28,901 nt of DNA from Candidatus Peregrinibacteria bacterium UBA1369 (GTDB lineage: Bacteria; Patescibacteriota; Gracilibacteria; UBA1369): the NCBI GenBank assembly GCA_002305925.1, contig DBRL01000017.1, positions 79,163 through 108,063 on the forward strand, given 5' to 3'. Below the pieces are notes generated by a model. That model worked only from the letters and a program-made list of their open reading frames with translations, ran no database searches and had not been told where the DNA came from. The position numbers and the translations under genes are program-made. Positions within the stretch are counted from its first letter, which is position 1; every line of letters starts with the position of its first letter. Below are positions 19,861 to 26,793 of this stretch, piece by piece.

Positions 19861-20841
19861 TTAAAAAATGAGATTGAACAGATAGCCGATGATGATAATC
19901 CCGGCGGTAACCACACCGAAAAACCAGGCCAGCAATTGCCATTTGAGAACTTTTTTCAGAATCAGGGCTTCCGGCAGGGACAGGCCAACCACTCCCATCA
20001 TGAAAGCCAGTGCCGTACCAAGCGGTACGCCCTTGGCGACCAGGGCCTGGATGATCGGGATGATACCCGTGGCGTTGGAATACATGGGTACGGCCAGAAT
20101 TACCGCCAGCGGCAAGCCGAGCGGCCCGGCGCTTTCCAGATATTTTTCGAAAAATCCCTGCGGTACGTAGCCGTGAATCAGTGCACCGACCGCAATTCCG
20201 GCGACAATGTACCAGGCAACTTTTCTGGTGATGTCGAAGGCTTCCCTGGAAACCAGAGCGGCGATTTTTTTCCAGGGCATGGTTTCTTTGGTCTGTTCGG
20301 CCAGTTTGTCCGATTTGATTTTCCAGACGAAATCCTCGACATATTTTTCCAGTTTCAATTTGCCCAAAATCAAGCCGCCAACCATGCCGATGGTCAGGCC
20401 GGCCAGAATGTAAAGCAGGGTCACTTTCCAGCCGAAAATACCGATAAACATAGCCACCGCGGCTTCATTGACCAGCGGAGAAGTAATTAGAAAGGCGAAA
20501 GTCACTCCCAGCGGGATGCGTGCTTCCAGAAAGCCTACAAAGAGGGGAATCGATGAGCAGGTGCAAAAGGGGGTCAGCGCTCCGAAGATGGTAGCCAGGA
20601 AATAATCCAGGCCGTACAGCTTGCGTCTGGTCAGGAAATCGCGCAGTTTTTCGATCGGCAGATAGAAGCGCAGCAGACTCATCAGATGCGTGATCACCAG
20701 CATTAGCGCGAAAATTTTCAGCGTGTCATTGATGAAAAATTCCAGGGCGCTGCCAAAGTGTGAGCTTTCTGCCAGGCCAAAAACTCCGTAGGTCAGCCAT
20801 TTGGCGAAAAACTCGAAGGGGTAGAAGAGATCGATATTCAT
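19861..20841 (-). CDS. UPF0718/ArsP-type membrane permease
   Basis: 326 residues, about eight membrane segments. The family signature TPFCTCSSIPLFVGF (about 90-104) has the paired Cys-x-Cys, and SPLVNEAAVAMF follows. The second half repeats the pattern with VPMYSNATGIIPIIQALVAKG and GVVGLSLPEALILKKVL. A charged cytoplasmic loop separates the halves. Relatives include ArsP, an exporter of trivalent organoarsenicals, and permeases of unknown substrate that sit next to ArsR and a redox-active disulfide protein, as here. It is the third gene of that operon, 9 bases after the thioredoxin-like gene. Substrate (a metal, metalloid or thiol compound) is inferred. Confidence 0.85.
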   Translation of the reverse strand: MNIDLFYPFEFFAKWLTYGVFGLAESSHFGSALEFFINDTLKIFALMLVITHLMSLLRFYLPIEKLRDFLTRRKLYGLDYFLATIFGALTPFCTCSSIPLFVGFLEARIPLGVTFAFLITSPLVNEAAVAMFIGIFGWKVTLLYILAGLTIGMVGGLILGKLKLEKYVEDFVWKIKSDKLAEQTKETMPWKKIAALVSREAFDITRKVAWYIVAGIAVGALIHGYVPQGFFEKYLESAGPLGLPLAVILAVPMYSNATGIIPIIQALVAKGVPLGTALAFMMGVVGLSLPEALILKKVLKWQLLAWFFGVVTAGIIIIGYLFNLIF

Positions 20842-20850
20842 GGCAATTTA

Positions 20851-21153
20851 TCAGCAATTATCCTCACAGTTGCAATTACAGCCACAGCCGCCGGGGGTGT
20901 CAGCGTTCCTGGGCGGGCAGTTCTCGCGGATGCATTGTTCGATTTCATTGTTATCCGGCACCTTTCCTGCCGTCATCACTACGTCGTCGATAGCGAAAAC
21001 GGGGCTGCTCATGGCGCCGAGTTTGACGATTTCGGTGATGTCCGTGGAATACTCAACTTTGGTGTCCATGCCGAGTTTGTCCACAGCTTCCTGTACCTTT
21101 TTGTGCAGGGTTTGGCACTTAGGGCAGCCAGAACCGAGAACCTGAATTTTCAT
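20851..21153 (-). CDS. Thioredoxin-fold redox-active disulfide protein with Cys-rich tail
   Basis: 100 residues. A minimal thioredoxin fold with active site CPKC (10-13) in MKIQVLGSGCPKC, the cis-proline loop MSSPVFAIDD, and VVMTAGKVP. It belongs to the small 'redox-active disulfide protein 2' group that accompanies ArsR and permease genes. The end is unusual: after ENCPPRNADTPGG comes CGCNCNCEDNC, a five-Cys cluster that could bind a soft metal or metalloid. Its start overlaps the arsR stop by 4 bases (21150-21153), so the two are translationally coupled. Confidence 0.85.
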   Translation of the reverse strand: MKIQVLGSGCPKCQTLHKKVQEAVDKLGMDTKVEYSTDITEIVKLGAMSSPVFAIDDVVMTAGKVPDNNEIEQCIRENCPPRNADTPGGCGCNCNCEDNC

Positions 21154-21479
21154 AGATTGGTAATTAAAAAGTTGTTTAATAATGTGGCGTATTTTTTGAT
21201 CGCGGCTTTGTCGGACGAATAAATTATTTTCCTGCCTTCGTCCTTGTCCTGCCTGGAATCGATTAGCCCAAAGTCTTTGAGAACTTTCAGGTGGTGCGAG
21301 GCGAGGTTTTGCTGTATTCCCAGCGCTTTCCAGATGTCACAGACACAGCGGTCTTTTTCGCGGAGGAAACATAAAACTTTCAGCCGATTTGGCTCACTCA
21401 GGATTTTGAGAAACTCGGTTGCTTTCTCCAGATCGTTTTTTTCCTTTGAGCCGTTTTGACAGCAGGGAGATTTTTTCAC
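21150..21479 (-). CDS. ArsR-family metal-responsive repressor
   Basis: About 109 residues, winged helix-turn-helix. The fold is visible as LSEPNRLKVLCFLREKDRC, VCDIWKALGIQQNLASHHLK (recognition helix with SHHLKVL) and the wing DEGRKIIYSS. The Cys-x-Cys in DRCVCDIW is the alpha-3 metal site typical of ArsR, and KKSPCCQNG adds a second N-terminal Cys pair. Metal or arsenite binding would release DNA. The frame opens at a TTG (21503) but that codon lies inside the operator, so the GTG at 21479 is preferred. First gene of the arsR-thioredoxin-permease operon, probably autoregulated through the operator just upstream. Confidence 0.88.
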   Translation of the reverse strand: MKKSPCCQNGSKEKNDLEKATEFLKILSEPNRLKVLCFLREKDRCVCDIWKALGIQQNLASHHLKVLKDFGLIDSRQDKDEGRKIIYSSDKAAIKKYATLLNNFLITNL

Positions 21480-21497
21480 GTCGGCCAATATTAATTG

Positions 21498-21515
21498 TAT
21501 CAATGAATGTTGATA
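21498..21515. promoter_or_regulatory. ArsR operator
   Basis: TATCAA-N6-TTGATA is a perfect 6-bp inverted repeat with a 6-base centre, directly downstream of the -10 of the arsR promoter and over the transcript start. Position and spacing suit an autoregulatory ArsR binding site. Confidence 0.65.
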
Positions 21516-21543
21516 GATTAATACGTGGGGGAGGGGGTGTCAA
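21515..21543 (-). promoter_or_regulatory. Promoter of the arsR operon
   Basis: Perfect TTGACA (21543-21538), 17-bp spacer, TAATCT (21520-21515) on the minus strand; the spacer is C-rich. It touches the operator, so bound repressor would block polymerase. Confidence 0.75.
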
Positions 21544-21605
21544 ATGAATATCAGGAGGTGATTTGCTGTGCGGTAAGACCATTACTCGTAGTATAAAAAA
21601 TATGG

Positions 21606-21611
21606 TATAAT
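21606..21611 (+). promoter_or_regulatory. -10 of the gene at 21618, leaderless
   Basis: Perfect TATAAT with only 6 bases before the ATG at 21618, so transcription should start on or next to the start codon. The -35 (TTACTC at 18-bp spacing) is weak. Confidence 0.5.
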
Positions 21612-21617
21612 ATATTG

Positions 21618-22259
21618 ATGTCACAAGGAAATCTGCAAATTAGGGACCCTTCCGAAGGGAAGGCAAATATAATACCTGAATACCAAACGGAGTTCAGAGA
21701 ATCTCAACCTGGGCCAGAAGAGGAAGTGCCCAATCAAATGTTATCGGAAACACATGATAAGTACCAATCTGTTTTGGATTCTACAGATTTGGAAAACCAA
21801 TTCGATGAGGAGTACAGGACAATTAGTCGTTTATTGGACAGGCTGGGTGCATGGTTTTATAGGGGAGGGTTTACTCTTTTATGGGAAGAGGAAATCAGCG
21901 AACTTGCGGATATTGTTGATTTAATTTTGTCAAAAGATCCCGATTTAAAACATGTAATATCTGATAAAAAATACTTTAAAATATGGGGAAAAGTGGTAAA
22001 AGTTTTGTATTCGGGCATTCATAAAGCCAAGCCAAAAGAACTATCTGAAAGGCTTTCTGGTACTCTTTTACCAATACTTGGGGTTGCTGATCCTGAAACA
22101 CAAAAAGGACCTGCTGATTCGTTATTTTCGGAGCTATTTAGTAGATGGCCCTGGAGCGAGTTTTTGCCTAAGAGTTTTAATAGATGGAAGCCAAGGCGGT
22201 CAGAAAAGTCGGTAAAAAATGAAACTTTACTTAGAAAATATTTCGATCAGATCGTATAG
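21618..22259 (+). CDS. Hypothetical N-terminal part of a probable frameshifted caspase-fold gene
   Basis: 213 residues. The first 60 are acidic and disordered (GPEEEVPNQM), then a helical domain follows: EEYRTISRLLDRLGAWFYRG, WEEEISELADIVDLILSK, KIWGKVVKVLYSGIHKAKP, LFSRWPWSEFLP. No family is recognised. The ORF ends at a TAG (22257-22259), 9 bases before the next frame's TTG start. A -1 shift at AGAAAA (22233-22238) would remove the stop and continue as IFRSDRIDPELVFKAW into the next ORF, which looks coding. So this may be the front half of one gene of about 490 residues. It is AT-rich and transcribed from a leaderless promoter. Confidence 0.65.
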   Translation: MSQGNLQIRDPSEGKANIIPEYQTEFRESQPGPEEEVPNQMLSETHDKYQSVLDSTDLENQFDEEYRTISRLLDRLGAWFYRGGFTLLWEEEISELADIVDLILSKDPDLKHVISDKKYFKIWGKVVKVLYSGIHKAKPKELSERLSGTLLPILGVADPETQKGPADSLFSELFSRWPWSEFLPKSFNRWKPRRSEKSVKNETLLRKYFDQIV

Positions 22260-22267
22260 ATCCTGAG

Positions 22268-23104
22268 TTGGTTTTTAAAGCTTGGTATGAAAGTAATGAG
22301 ATGTCTTCCATAAGCTCTGTGGATCATCCGGTCTTAACAGCACAGCAGAATTTTTTGGAGATGAGAAGGCTTGAATTAACACATCCCGGTGGTCCCAAAT
22401 TTCTTATGGAGAATTTTGGGGTGTATTTTTTTGCTCGCTATCCAAAAGGAATGCTTGACGCTCAACTAGAACAAGTTGACGATCATAGTAAGTCCTATGG
22501 CGTAATTATCTCTGCTGCTTCTGATCACAACGGTATTTCTTATTCAAAGGATCACGTGGCTGTCTTGAAATCATTGCTGGATCAATGTAGATCCATGGGA
22601 GTTTATATACGAGTTATAGAGGCAGGTAATCAAAGAGATTTACGAAAAAGATTCTTTTTTCTGGAAAAGAAATATAACATTCCGGGCAGACGGAAGGCTG
22701 TTTTCGGTCTGGCGTCCGGTCATGCTAATGAAAATCTTTTTGCTTTGGGACAGGGTGATTCAGATCTTGAAATTGTGACAGGCAAAGAGCTTAAGTTAAG
22801 TAACTTTGTCAAAGATAGTAAAAGATTTTTTGAAGATGGAGCGTATTTTGTTATTAGTGGTTGTTCGGCCGGGAGAGAAGGTGGTTTTGTCGAAGAGGCT
22901 TCAAGAATTGCGCCTCATTTACATTTTCTTGCTCCATCTAAAGATCTTAGATATGTATCATCTATTAGGTTAGCAAAGAATGGAAGTGATATACCTACGA
23001 TTTCAACTTCTTATAGAAGTGGATTGATGCCGCTGAAAAGAAAAATGAAATATTATAAAAAACCAGAAAAGGTTTCTGATGATGAAAATGATTCCGGTTC
23101 TTGA
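22268..23104 (+). CDS. Caspase-fold (CHAT/C14-like) cysteine peptidase, predicted
   Basis: 278 residues from the TTG at 22268; an ATG at 22301 is possible, and the true start may be in the preceding ORF. The order of elements matches the caspase fold: first strand SYGVIISAASDHNGISYS, the helix with HVAVLKSLLDQCRSMGVYI and a RDLRKRFFFLEKKY helix, the His strand KAVFGLASGHANENLF (His152), then the Cys strand AYFVISGCSAGREGG (Cys199) and HLHFLAPSKDL. His after a Ser-Gly and Cys in a Ser-Gly-Cys-Ser-Ala-Gly loop are the expected catalytic dyad. Bacterial caspase-like peptidases act in cell-suicide and defence pathways; that role is inferred. No signal peptide. Confidence 0.6.
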   Translation: MVFKAWYESNEMSSISSVDHPVLTAQQNFLEMRRLELTHPGGPKFLMENFGVYFFARYPKGMLDAQLEQVDDHSKSYGVIISAASDHNGISYSKDHVAVLKSLLDQCRSMGVYIRVIEAGNQRDLRKRFFFLEKKYNIPGRRKAVFGLASGHANENLFALGQGDSDLEIVTGKELKLSNFVKDSKRFFEDGAYFVISGCSAGREGGFVEEASRIAPHLHFLAPSKDLRYVSSIRLAKNGSDIPTISTSYRSGLMPLKRKMKYYKKPEKVSDDENDSGS

Positions 23105-23108
23105 ATCA

Positions 23109-23435
23109 TTAAATTATAGCATGTTTTGTGGCTTTCCGCAGGTTAATTGGTGTTCGGTGTTCGATTTCTCTGTGACAATTAGCACAAAGCAGAATGCATA
23201 GATCAAGTTCTTTTTTAACAGTGTTCCAGCTTCTGGTGTATCCCTTGGCTGAAATTCCAAAGTTTTTGTTTGCAGTGTGGTGAAATTCCAGGGCTTCCAT
23301 GCAGCAGTCATAACCACAGCGCTGGCATTTGCCACCTTTCAACTCAATGGCTTTAAGGCGCAGAGTTTTGCGACGATTGGCTACGGCTTGGATCAGGTAT
23401 TCGCGTCTGTCTGCATAGGTTCTTTGGTCTTTCAT
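23109..23435 (-). CDS. HNH endonuclease-like protein
   Basis: 108 residues, of which about 36-93 form an HNH domain with two zinc-binding Cys pairs: KCQRCGYDCC and LCANCHRE. The catalytic centre reads EFHHTANKNFG and CHREIEH, with the expected His-His and Asn/His positions. The N-terminus is basic (RREYLIQAVANRRKTLRLKAI), useful for DNA contact. Such stand-alone HNH proteins occur in introns, phages and defence loci, and the target is not predictable. It converges on the caspase-fold gene with 4 bases between stops and has its own promoter, so is not part of either flanking operon. Confidence 0.85.
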   Translation of the reverse strand: MKDQRTYADRREYLIQAVANRRKTLRLKAIELKGGKCQRCGYDCCMEALEFHHTANKNFGISAKGYTRSWNTVKKELDLCILLCANCHREIEHRTPINLRKATKHAII

Positions 23436-23458
23436 GGGCAGGTGTATATATTTGTATA

Positions 23459-23487
23459 ATTATAAGTTTTTCTTCATGGCAAAACAA
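23459..23487 (-). promoter_or_regulatory. Promoter of the HNH gene
   Basis: TTGTTT (23487-23482), 17-bp spacer, TATAAT (23464-23459) on the minus strand, about 24 bases before the ATG at 23435. Confidence 0.5.
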
Positions 23488-23643
23488 AAAAGCCTGATTG
23501 CTTCAGACTTTCAGTTGTTTCTAAATGGCTCCACACCCTGAACGAAATCCGAACTTTTTTTAGCGAAAATCCGAACGCTGAATTTTGATCCGCCAGAGGG
23601 CGGACAGGCTGCTCCGCCTCGCCGCCGCTCGCTGATGCTCGCT

Positions 23644-23731
23644 CCGCCAAAGAAAAGTTTTGTTCACAATTTTTTATTTGCGCGCGCCCGATTTTTTCTT
23701 CTAAAAGGAAAACAAAACTTTTCTTTGGCGG
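23644..23731. repeat. 21-bp perfect inverted repeat
   Basis: The arms 23644-23664 and 23711-23731 are exact inverted copies over 21 bases (starting CCGCCAAAGAAAAG), separated by 46 bases with a CGCGCGCCCG core and T-runs. It is long enough to form a stable cruciform or RNA hairpin. Confidence 0.85.
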
Positions 23732-23848
23732 TCTGCTCTTTGCGAGCAGGGCGGCGGGAGCGGAGTTTATCCCGCAACTGCGGGACTTCGGCTCGGGCGA
23801 GGCGGAATTCCCCCCACACCCCCCTTCCGCCTCGCCCTCGCTTTGGAC

Positions 23849-23863
23849 GCCGACGGAATTTGT
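23849..23863. repeat. 15-bp flanking repeat, left copy
   Basis: GCCGACGGAATTTGT, followed at once by a GCCAAC-gaa-GTTGGC hairpin. The same 15 bases occur inverted at 28887-28901, also beside a GAA-triloop hairpin, so the restriction operon is bounded by matching ends. Confidence 0.8.
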
Positions 23864-23884
23864 GCCAACGAAGTTGGCGCGCCG

Positions 23885-25699
23885 CTATTTATTTTCTTCC
23901 CGCTTTTTCACAAGCGATAAGCATATCATAACATGAAAAAGTCGGTCTGACACATCTCTTGTAAAAAATTTCTTTTTGCCAAAACCATGAGCAAAATCGT
24001 TTCTCAAATTCATTCCCAATTTTTCCGTTAGCACTAATCGGAAATAAAAAGCCATATTTTGGCCCATTCCGGCAAAAACCTTTTCAATAATTTCTCCTTG
24101 TCCGTTCAATAATTGGCGGAGCGTGAGGCGATCATATCCGCCAAGATTATTCGGTCTCAAAACAATACCGCCACAATTTTTTACCAATTCTCTGATTGCG
24201 CTTTCAATCAGTGGGCAGAAAAAGTGGGAAGAAACAAGATAATCATTGTCCCAATACGCCGAAATTGCTCGCTCCAAATACTCTTTGTCTTCGTTTCCAA
24301 AAAGAGTTGAGTTTCTAAAATATTCCGTAATATTTTGCTTTGAAATTCGTTTTTTTAATTCGTCTATTGCCAAGGTTAAGAAAAACGAACCAAACTGCAT
24401 ATATTGCGCGGCGTACCGCTGAAAATGATTGTCGTAATCTTCTTCAAGCGTGGAAAGTTTGGCTATCGGTATCCCGTCATCGGAAATAACTTGCGTCGTA
24501 CATAAAAATTGGAGCGGGTGTTTTCCAGAAACATCTTTTAATTGTTTTTCCACCGCTTCTTTTTTTGGTAAAAAATTGATTGATATTTTAGCGATAATTG
24601 TTTCTAATTTGCCCTGCTCTTTATCGCCAAAAATCGCTTTCAAAAAATCATCAATATCTTTTTGTTTTATTTCCGTCGTTACGGAAATCTCTTTGAGAGA
24701 TTTATTCCAATCCAAATCAAGCTGTCCAATTTCCTGCGAAATTCTGTCGCTTGCTGTTTTGGCTTTTTGAAAACCCTTATCTCTGTACTTTTGATATATC
24801 TCGTGTATTTTTTCGTATGCGTGAACTTTCAATAATGCGTCCGAATTTGTGCGGTCATTTGTTTTTAAGGATTTTTCCAAAACATCTAAAACACGCATTA
24901 AATTATCTTCATTTTTTTCGTTTGCGTAATGTTCGGCAAGTAAAGAAACGGCGTTTTCCGCAAGCCAAACATCTTTTTCAACCCTTTTTAATCTATTCTC
25001 TATATCCTTAATCAATTCCGCTTTTTCTGTTTCGTCAAGCGTAATTTTTTTGCCAAAATCTAAAATAAGCCATTTGAAAGCAAACCCCCACAATCCGGGC
25101 TTATCGTCTGTCGCCGCTTTTTTCTCAAGATTGATTATTGTTTCTTTTGCTTTGGCGATTTTTTCTTGATTGTTAATTTGTATCGCTAAAACTAAAGCTC
25201 TTTTGATTTTCGTCTTACAATCCAAAGGATCGGCTAACGATTTTTCGCAAATCGCAATGTTTGAATCTATAACTATCTGAAACAAATCAACATCGGCGTT
25301 TTTATTTATTATTTTTGGCGAAAAATCAACGACCAAATCAGCATATCTTGACGAAAGAATGGGATTTTTAGTTTCTTTTGCCCTTTTTGCCCAATACTTT
25401 AATGTTTCCTCATCTATTCTTTTAATGCTCGGATATTCGACCATTTGCCCTTGTTGATTTGGCAAAATAAACATTGGGCCGTGATAAGTTCCCCAGCCAG
25501 AATTATCGTTCGGATATGCCGCCATAAAATCAAAAGCCATTTGCTCGGCAATATCCTCAATAGTCGGTTTGTAATTTGTGTCTTTTGCGAGAATATCTTT
25601 TATTGCTTTGGCAATATCGTGCTCGCCATTATAAGACGCGAGAGCTTTTTGCTCTCGGTCTAGATTTTCAAGATAAGTTTTTACATCATTATTAAGCAT
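23885..25699 (-). CDS. DUF4209-type protein with C-terminal HEPN-like RNase motif
   Basis: 604 residues, soluble and helical. The C-terminal part matches the DUF4209 type: SSHFFCPLIESAIRELVKNCG, RPNNLGGYDRLTLRQLLN, and NLRNDFAHGF, where RNDFAH (566-571) gives the Arg-x4-His of HEPN ribonucleases. The first 450 residues are helical repeats with many Lys and Glu, beginning NNDVKTYLENLDREQKALAS. HEPN RNases act in toxin-antitoxin, abortive infection and anti-phage systems; here the activity is inferred from the motif. It starts 2 bases after the adenine methylase stop and is the last gene of the restriction operon, so it is probably a linked defence effector. Confidence 0.7.
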   Translation of the reverse strand: MLNNDVKTYLENLDREQKALASYNGEHDIAKAIKDILAKDTNYKPTIEDIAEQMAFDFMAAYPNDNSGWGTYHGPMFILPNQQGQMVEYPSIKRIDEETLKYWAKRAKETKNPILSSRYADLVVDFSPKIINKNADVDLFQIVIDSNIAICEKSLADPLDCKTKIKRALVLAIQINNQEKIAKAKETIINLEKKAATDDKPGLWGFAFKWLILDFGKKITLDETEKAELIKDIENRLKRVEKDVWLAENAVSLLAEHYANEKNEDNLMRVLDVLEKSLKTNDRTNSDALLKVHAYEKIHEIYQKYRDKGFQKAKTASDRISQEIGQLDLDWNKSLKEISVTTEIKQKDIDDFLKAIFGDKEQGKLETIIAKISINFLPKKEAVEKQLKDVSGKHPLQFLCTTQVISDDGIPIAKLSTLEEDYDNHFQRYAAQYMQFGSFFLTLAIDELKKRISKQNITEYFRNSTLFGNEDKEYLERAISAYWDNDYLVSSHFFCPLIESAIRELVKNCGGIVLRPNNLGGYDRLTLRQLLNGQGEIIEKVFAGMGQNMAFYFRLVLTEKLGMNLRNDFAHGFGKKKFFTRDVSDRLFHVMICLSLVKKREENK

Positions 25700-25701
25700 G
25701 C

Positions 25702-26793
25702 TTATTTCGCTATTATTAAAACTTCTTTCGAGTTTCCGTTGCTCAAAACATATTTATAATCAAGCTTTTTTACTTCAATCGATTTTTTATATTTTTTTAA
25801 CATTTCTACCAATTCATCAATGGTAGGCGTGCCGTCGTCGCGATAGGAAATAACTAAAATTGAATCCTTGAATTTATTGAATAATTTTTTAAACGCTTGA
25901 TGTATTTCGCCCTTATTACACCATTCGTTTTTTCCGTTTTTAATCTTTTTGTGTTTTGATTTTTCATCAATCAATTTTGGCCATTCTTTATAAAAAACAA
26001 TTCCCTCAAGAAAATGGTAGAAATCAAAATAATTTACGCCAATTCCTTTGGCTGAAATATATGGAGTGTCAATATAAACTAAATCGGTTTTAATGTCTAA
26101 ATCAAAAATGTCGGAATGAAACGCTTTATTTCTTTTTTCATTATCAAAAACGGCATTATTACCTTCTTCAACAAATTTTCTGAAATGGTCCTCAAATGGA
26201 GTATCCCAGGTTTTTTTATTACCGAAACTACGCTCAACTTCAGCGGTTCTGATGTAAAGATTTTTTCGATGAAATAAGTTATACGGCCGTTTTATTATGC
26301 ACGCTTGAAAAAGCGCATAATAAGCTAGTGCCTGCTTATATTTATCTTTTAGTTGTCCGATGTTTGTTATAACAACATCGAGCCATTTATTTTCTTCATC
26401 CGTAAAATAAATATCTTGAAATGTATCGTAAATAAATGTCGGATATTTTATTTTTGGATTTTTTTTCAAAATAAAATCTATATCTTCATCGCTTAATGCA
26501 ACTTTTGAATTTTCAATTATCGCAAGCCCGACATAATGATTGAATTTCAATGAATCATTATAAAAAACTTGCTTACCGTTTTTTTTGAACATATACCCAA
26601 CGCAACCAGTTCCGCCGAAAGCGTCTAAAACAGAGTTAAACTTTAAATCCTTCGTGTAGTAATCAATCCATTTGAGAATTTTATATTTACTACCTTGATA
26701 GCGAGTTGACGGCAAAACACCAGCTTTATTAGCGGTCATATCGCTAAAAAGTTGTGATTGTTGTTGTTTTGCTTTAGTCATAACGCTAGACAT
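25702..26793 (-). CDS. Dam-family (D12-type) DNA adenine methyltransferase
   Basis: 363 residues, alpha-class order. RYQGSKYKILKWI (31-43) is the N-terminal AdoMet-side motif, VLDAFGGTGCVGYMFKKNG (55-73) is motif I, and LVYIDTPYISAKG has DTPY (242-245) at the catalytic position usually written DPPY. KRPYNLFHRKNLYIR and ILVISYRDDG complete the family pattern. It probably methylates adenine at the site cut by the EcoRV-like nuclease, protecting the host. It overlaps that gene by 8 bases (26786-26793) and is translated after it. It is only distantly like M.EcoRV itself, so the pair may have been reassorted. AT-rich, like the rest of the operon. Confidence 0.85.
   Translation of the reverse strand: MSSVMTKAKQQQSQLFSDMTANKAGVLPSTRYQGSKYKILKWIDYYTKDLKFNSVLDAFGGTGCVGYMFKKNGKQVFYNDSLKFNHYVGLAIIENSKVALSDEDIDFILKKNPKIKYPTFIYDTFQDIYFTDEENKWLDVVITNIGQLKDKYKQALAYYALFQACIIKRPYNLFHRKNLYIRTAEVERSFGNKKTWDTPFEDHFRKFVEEGNNAVFDNEKRNKAFHSDIFDLDIKTDLVYIDTPYISAKGIGVNYFDFYHFLEGIVFYKEWPKLIDEKSKHKKIKNGKNEWCNKGEIHQAFKKLFNKFKDSILVISYRDDGTPTIDELVEMLKKYKKSIEVKKLDYKYVLSNGNSKEVLIIAK

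Larger units (their letters stand above)
23588..23884. repeat. GC-rich palindrome-dense intergenic island
   Basis: About 300 bases without a credible gene but with at least six exact inverted repeats: CCGCC/GGCGG (23590-23603), a 21-bp pair (23644-23664 with 23711-23731), CTGCTC/GAGCAG (23733-23749), CCCGCA/TGCGGG (23771-23784), a 13-bp pair (23795-23807 with 23825-23837) and GCCAAC/GTTGGC (23864-23878). It ends directly at the stop of the DUF4209-type gene. The density is far above the rest of the window and suggests a repeat array or an element boundary rather than terminators alone. Confidence 0.7.

Noticed and set aside
23635..23931. 98-codon plus-strand ORF in the hairpin island
   Set aside because: It runs through several perfect inverted repeats with Arg/Ser/Phe-rich random composition and into the end of the DUF4209-type gene.
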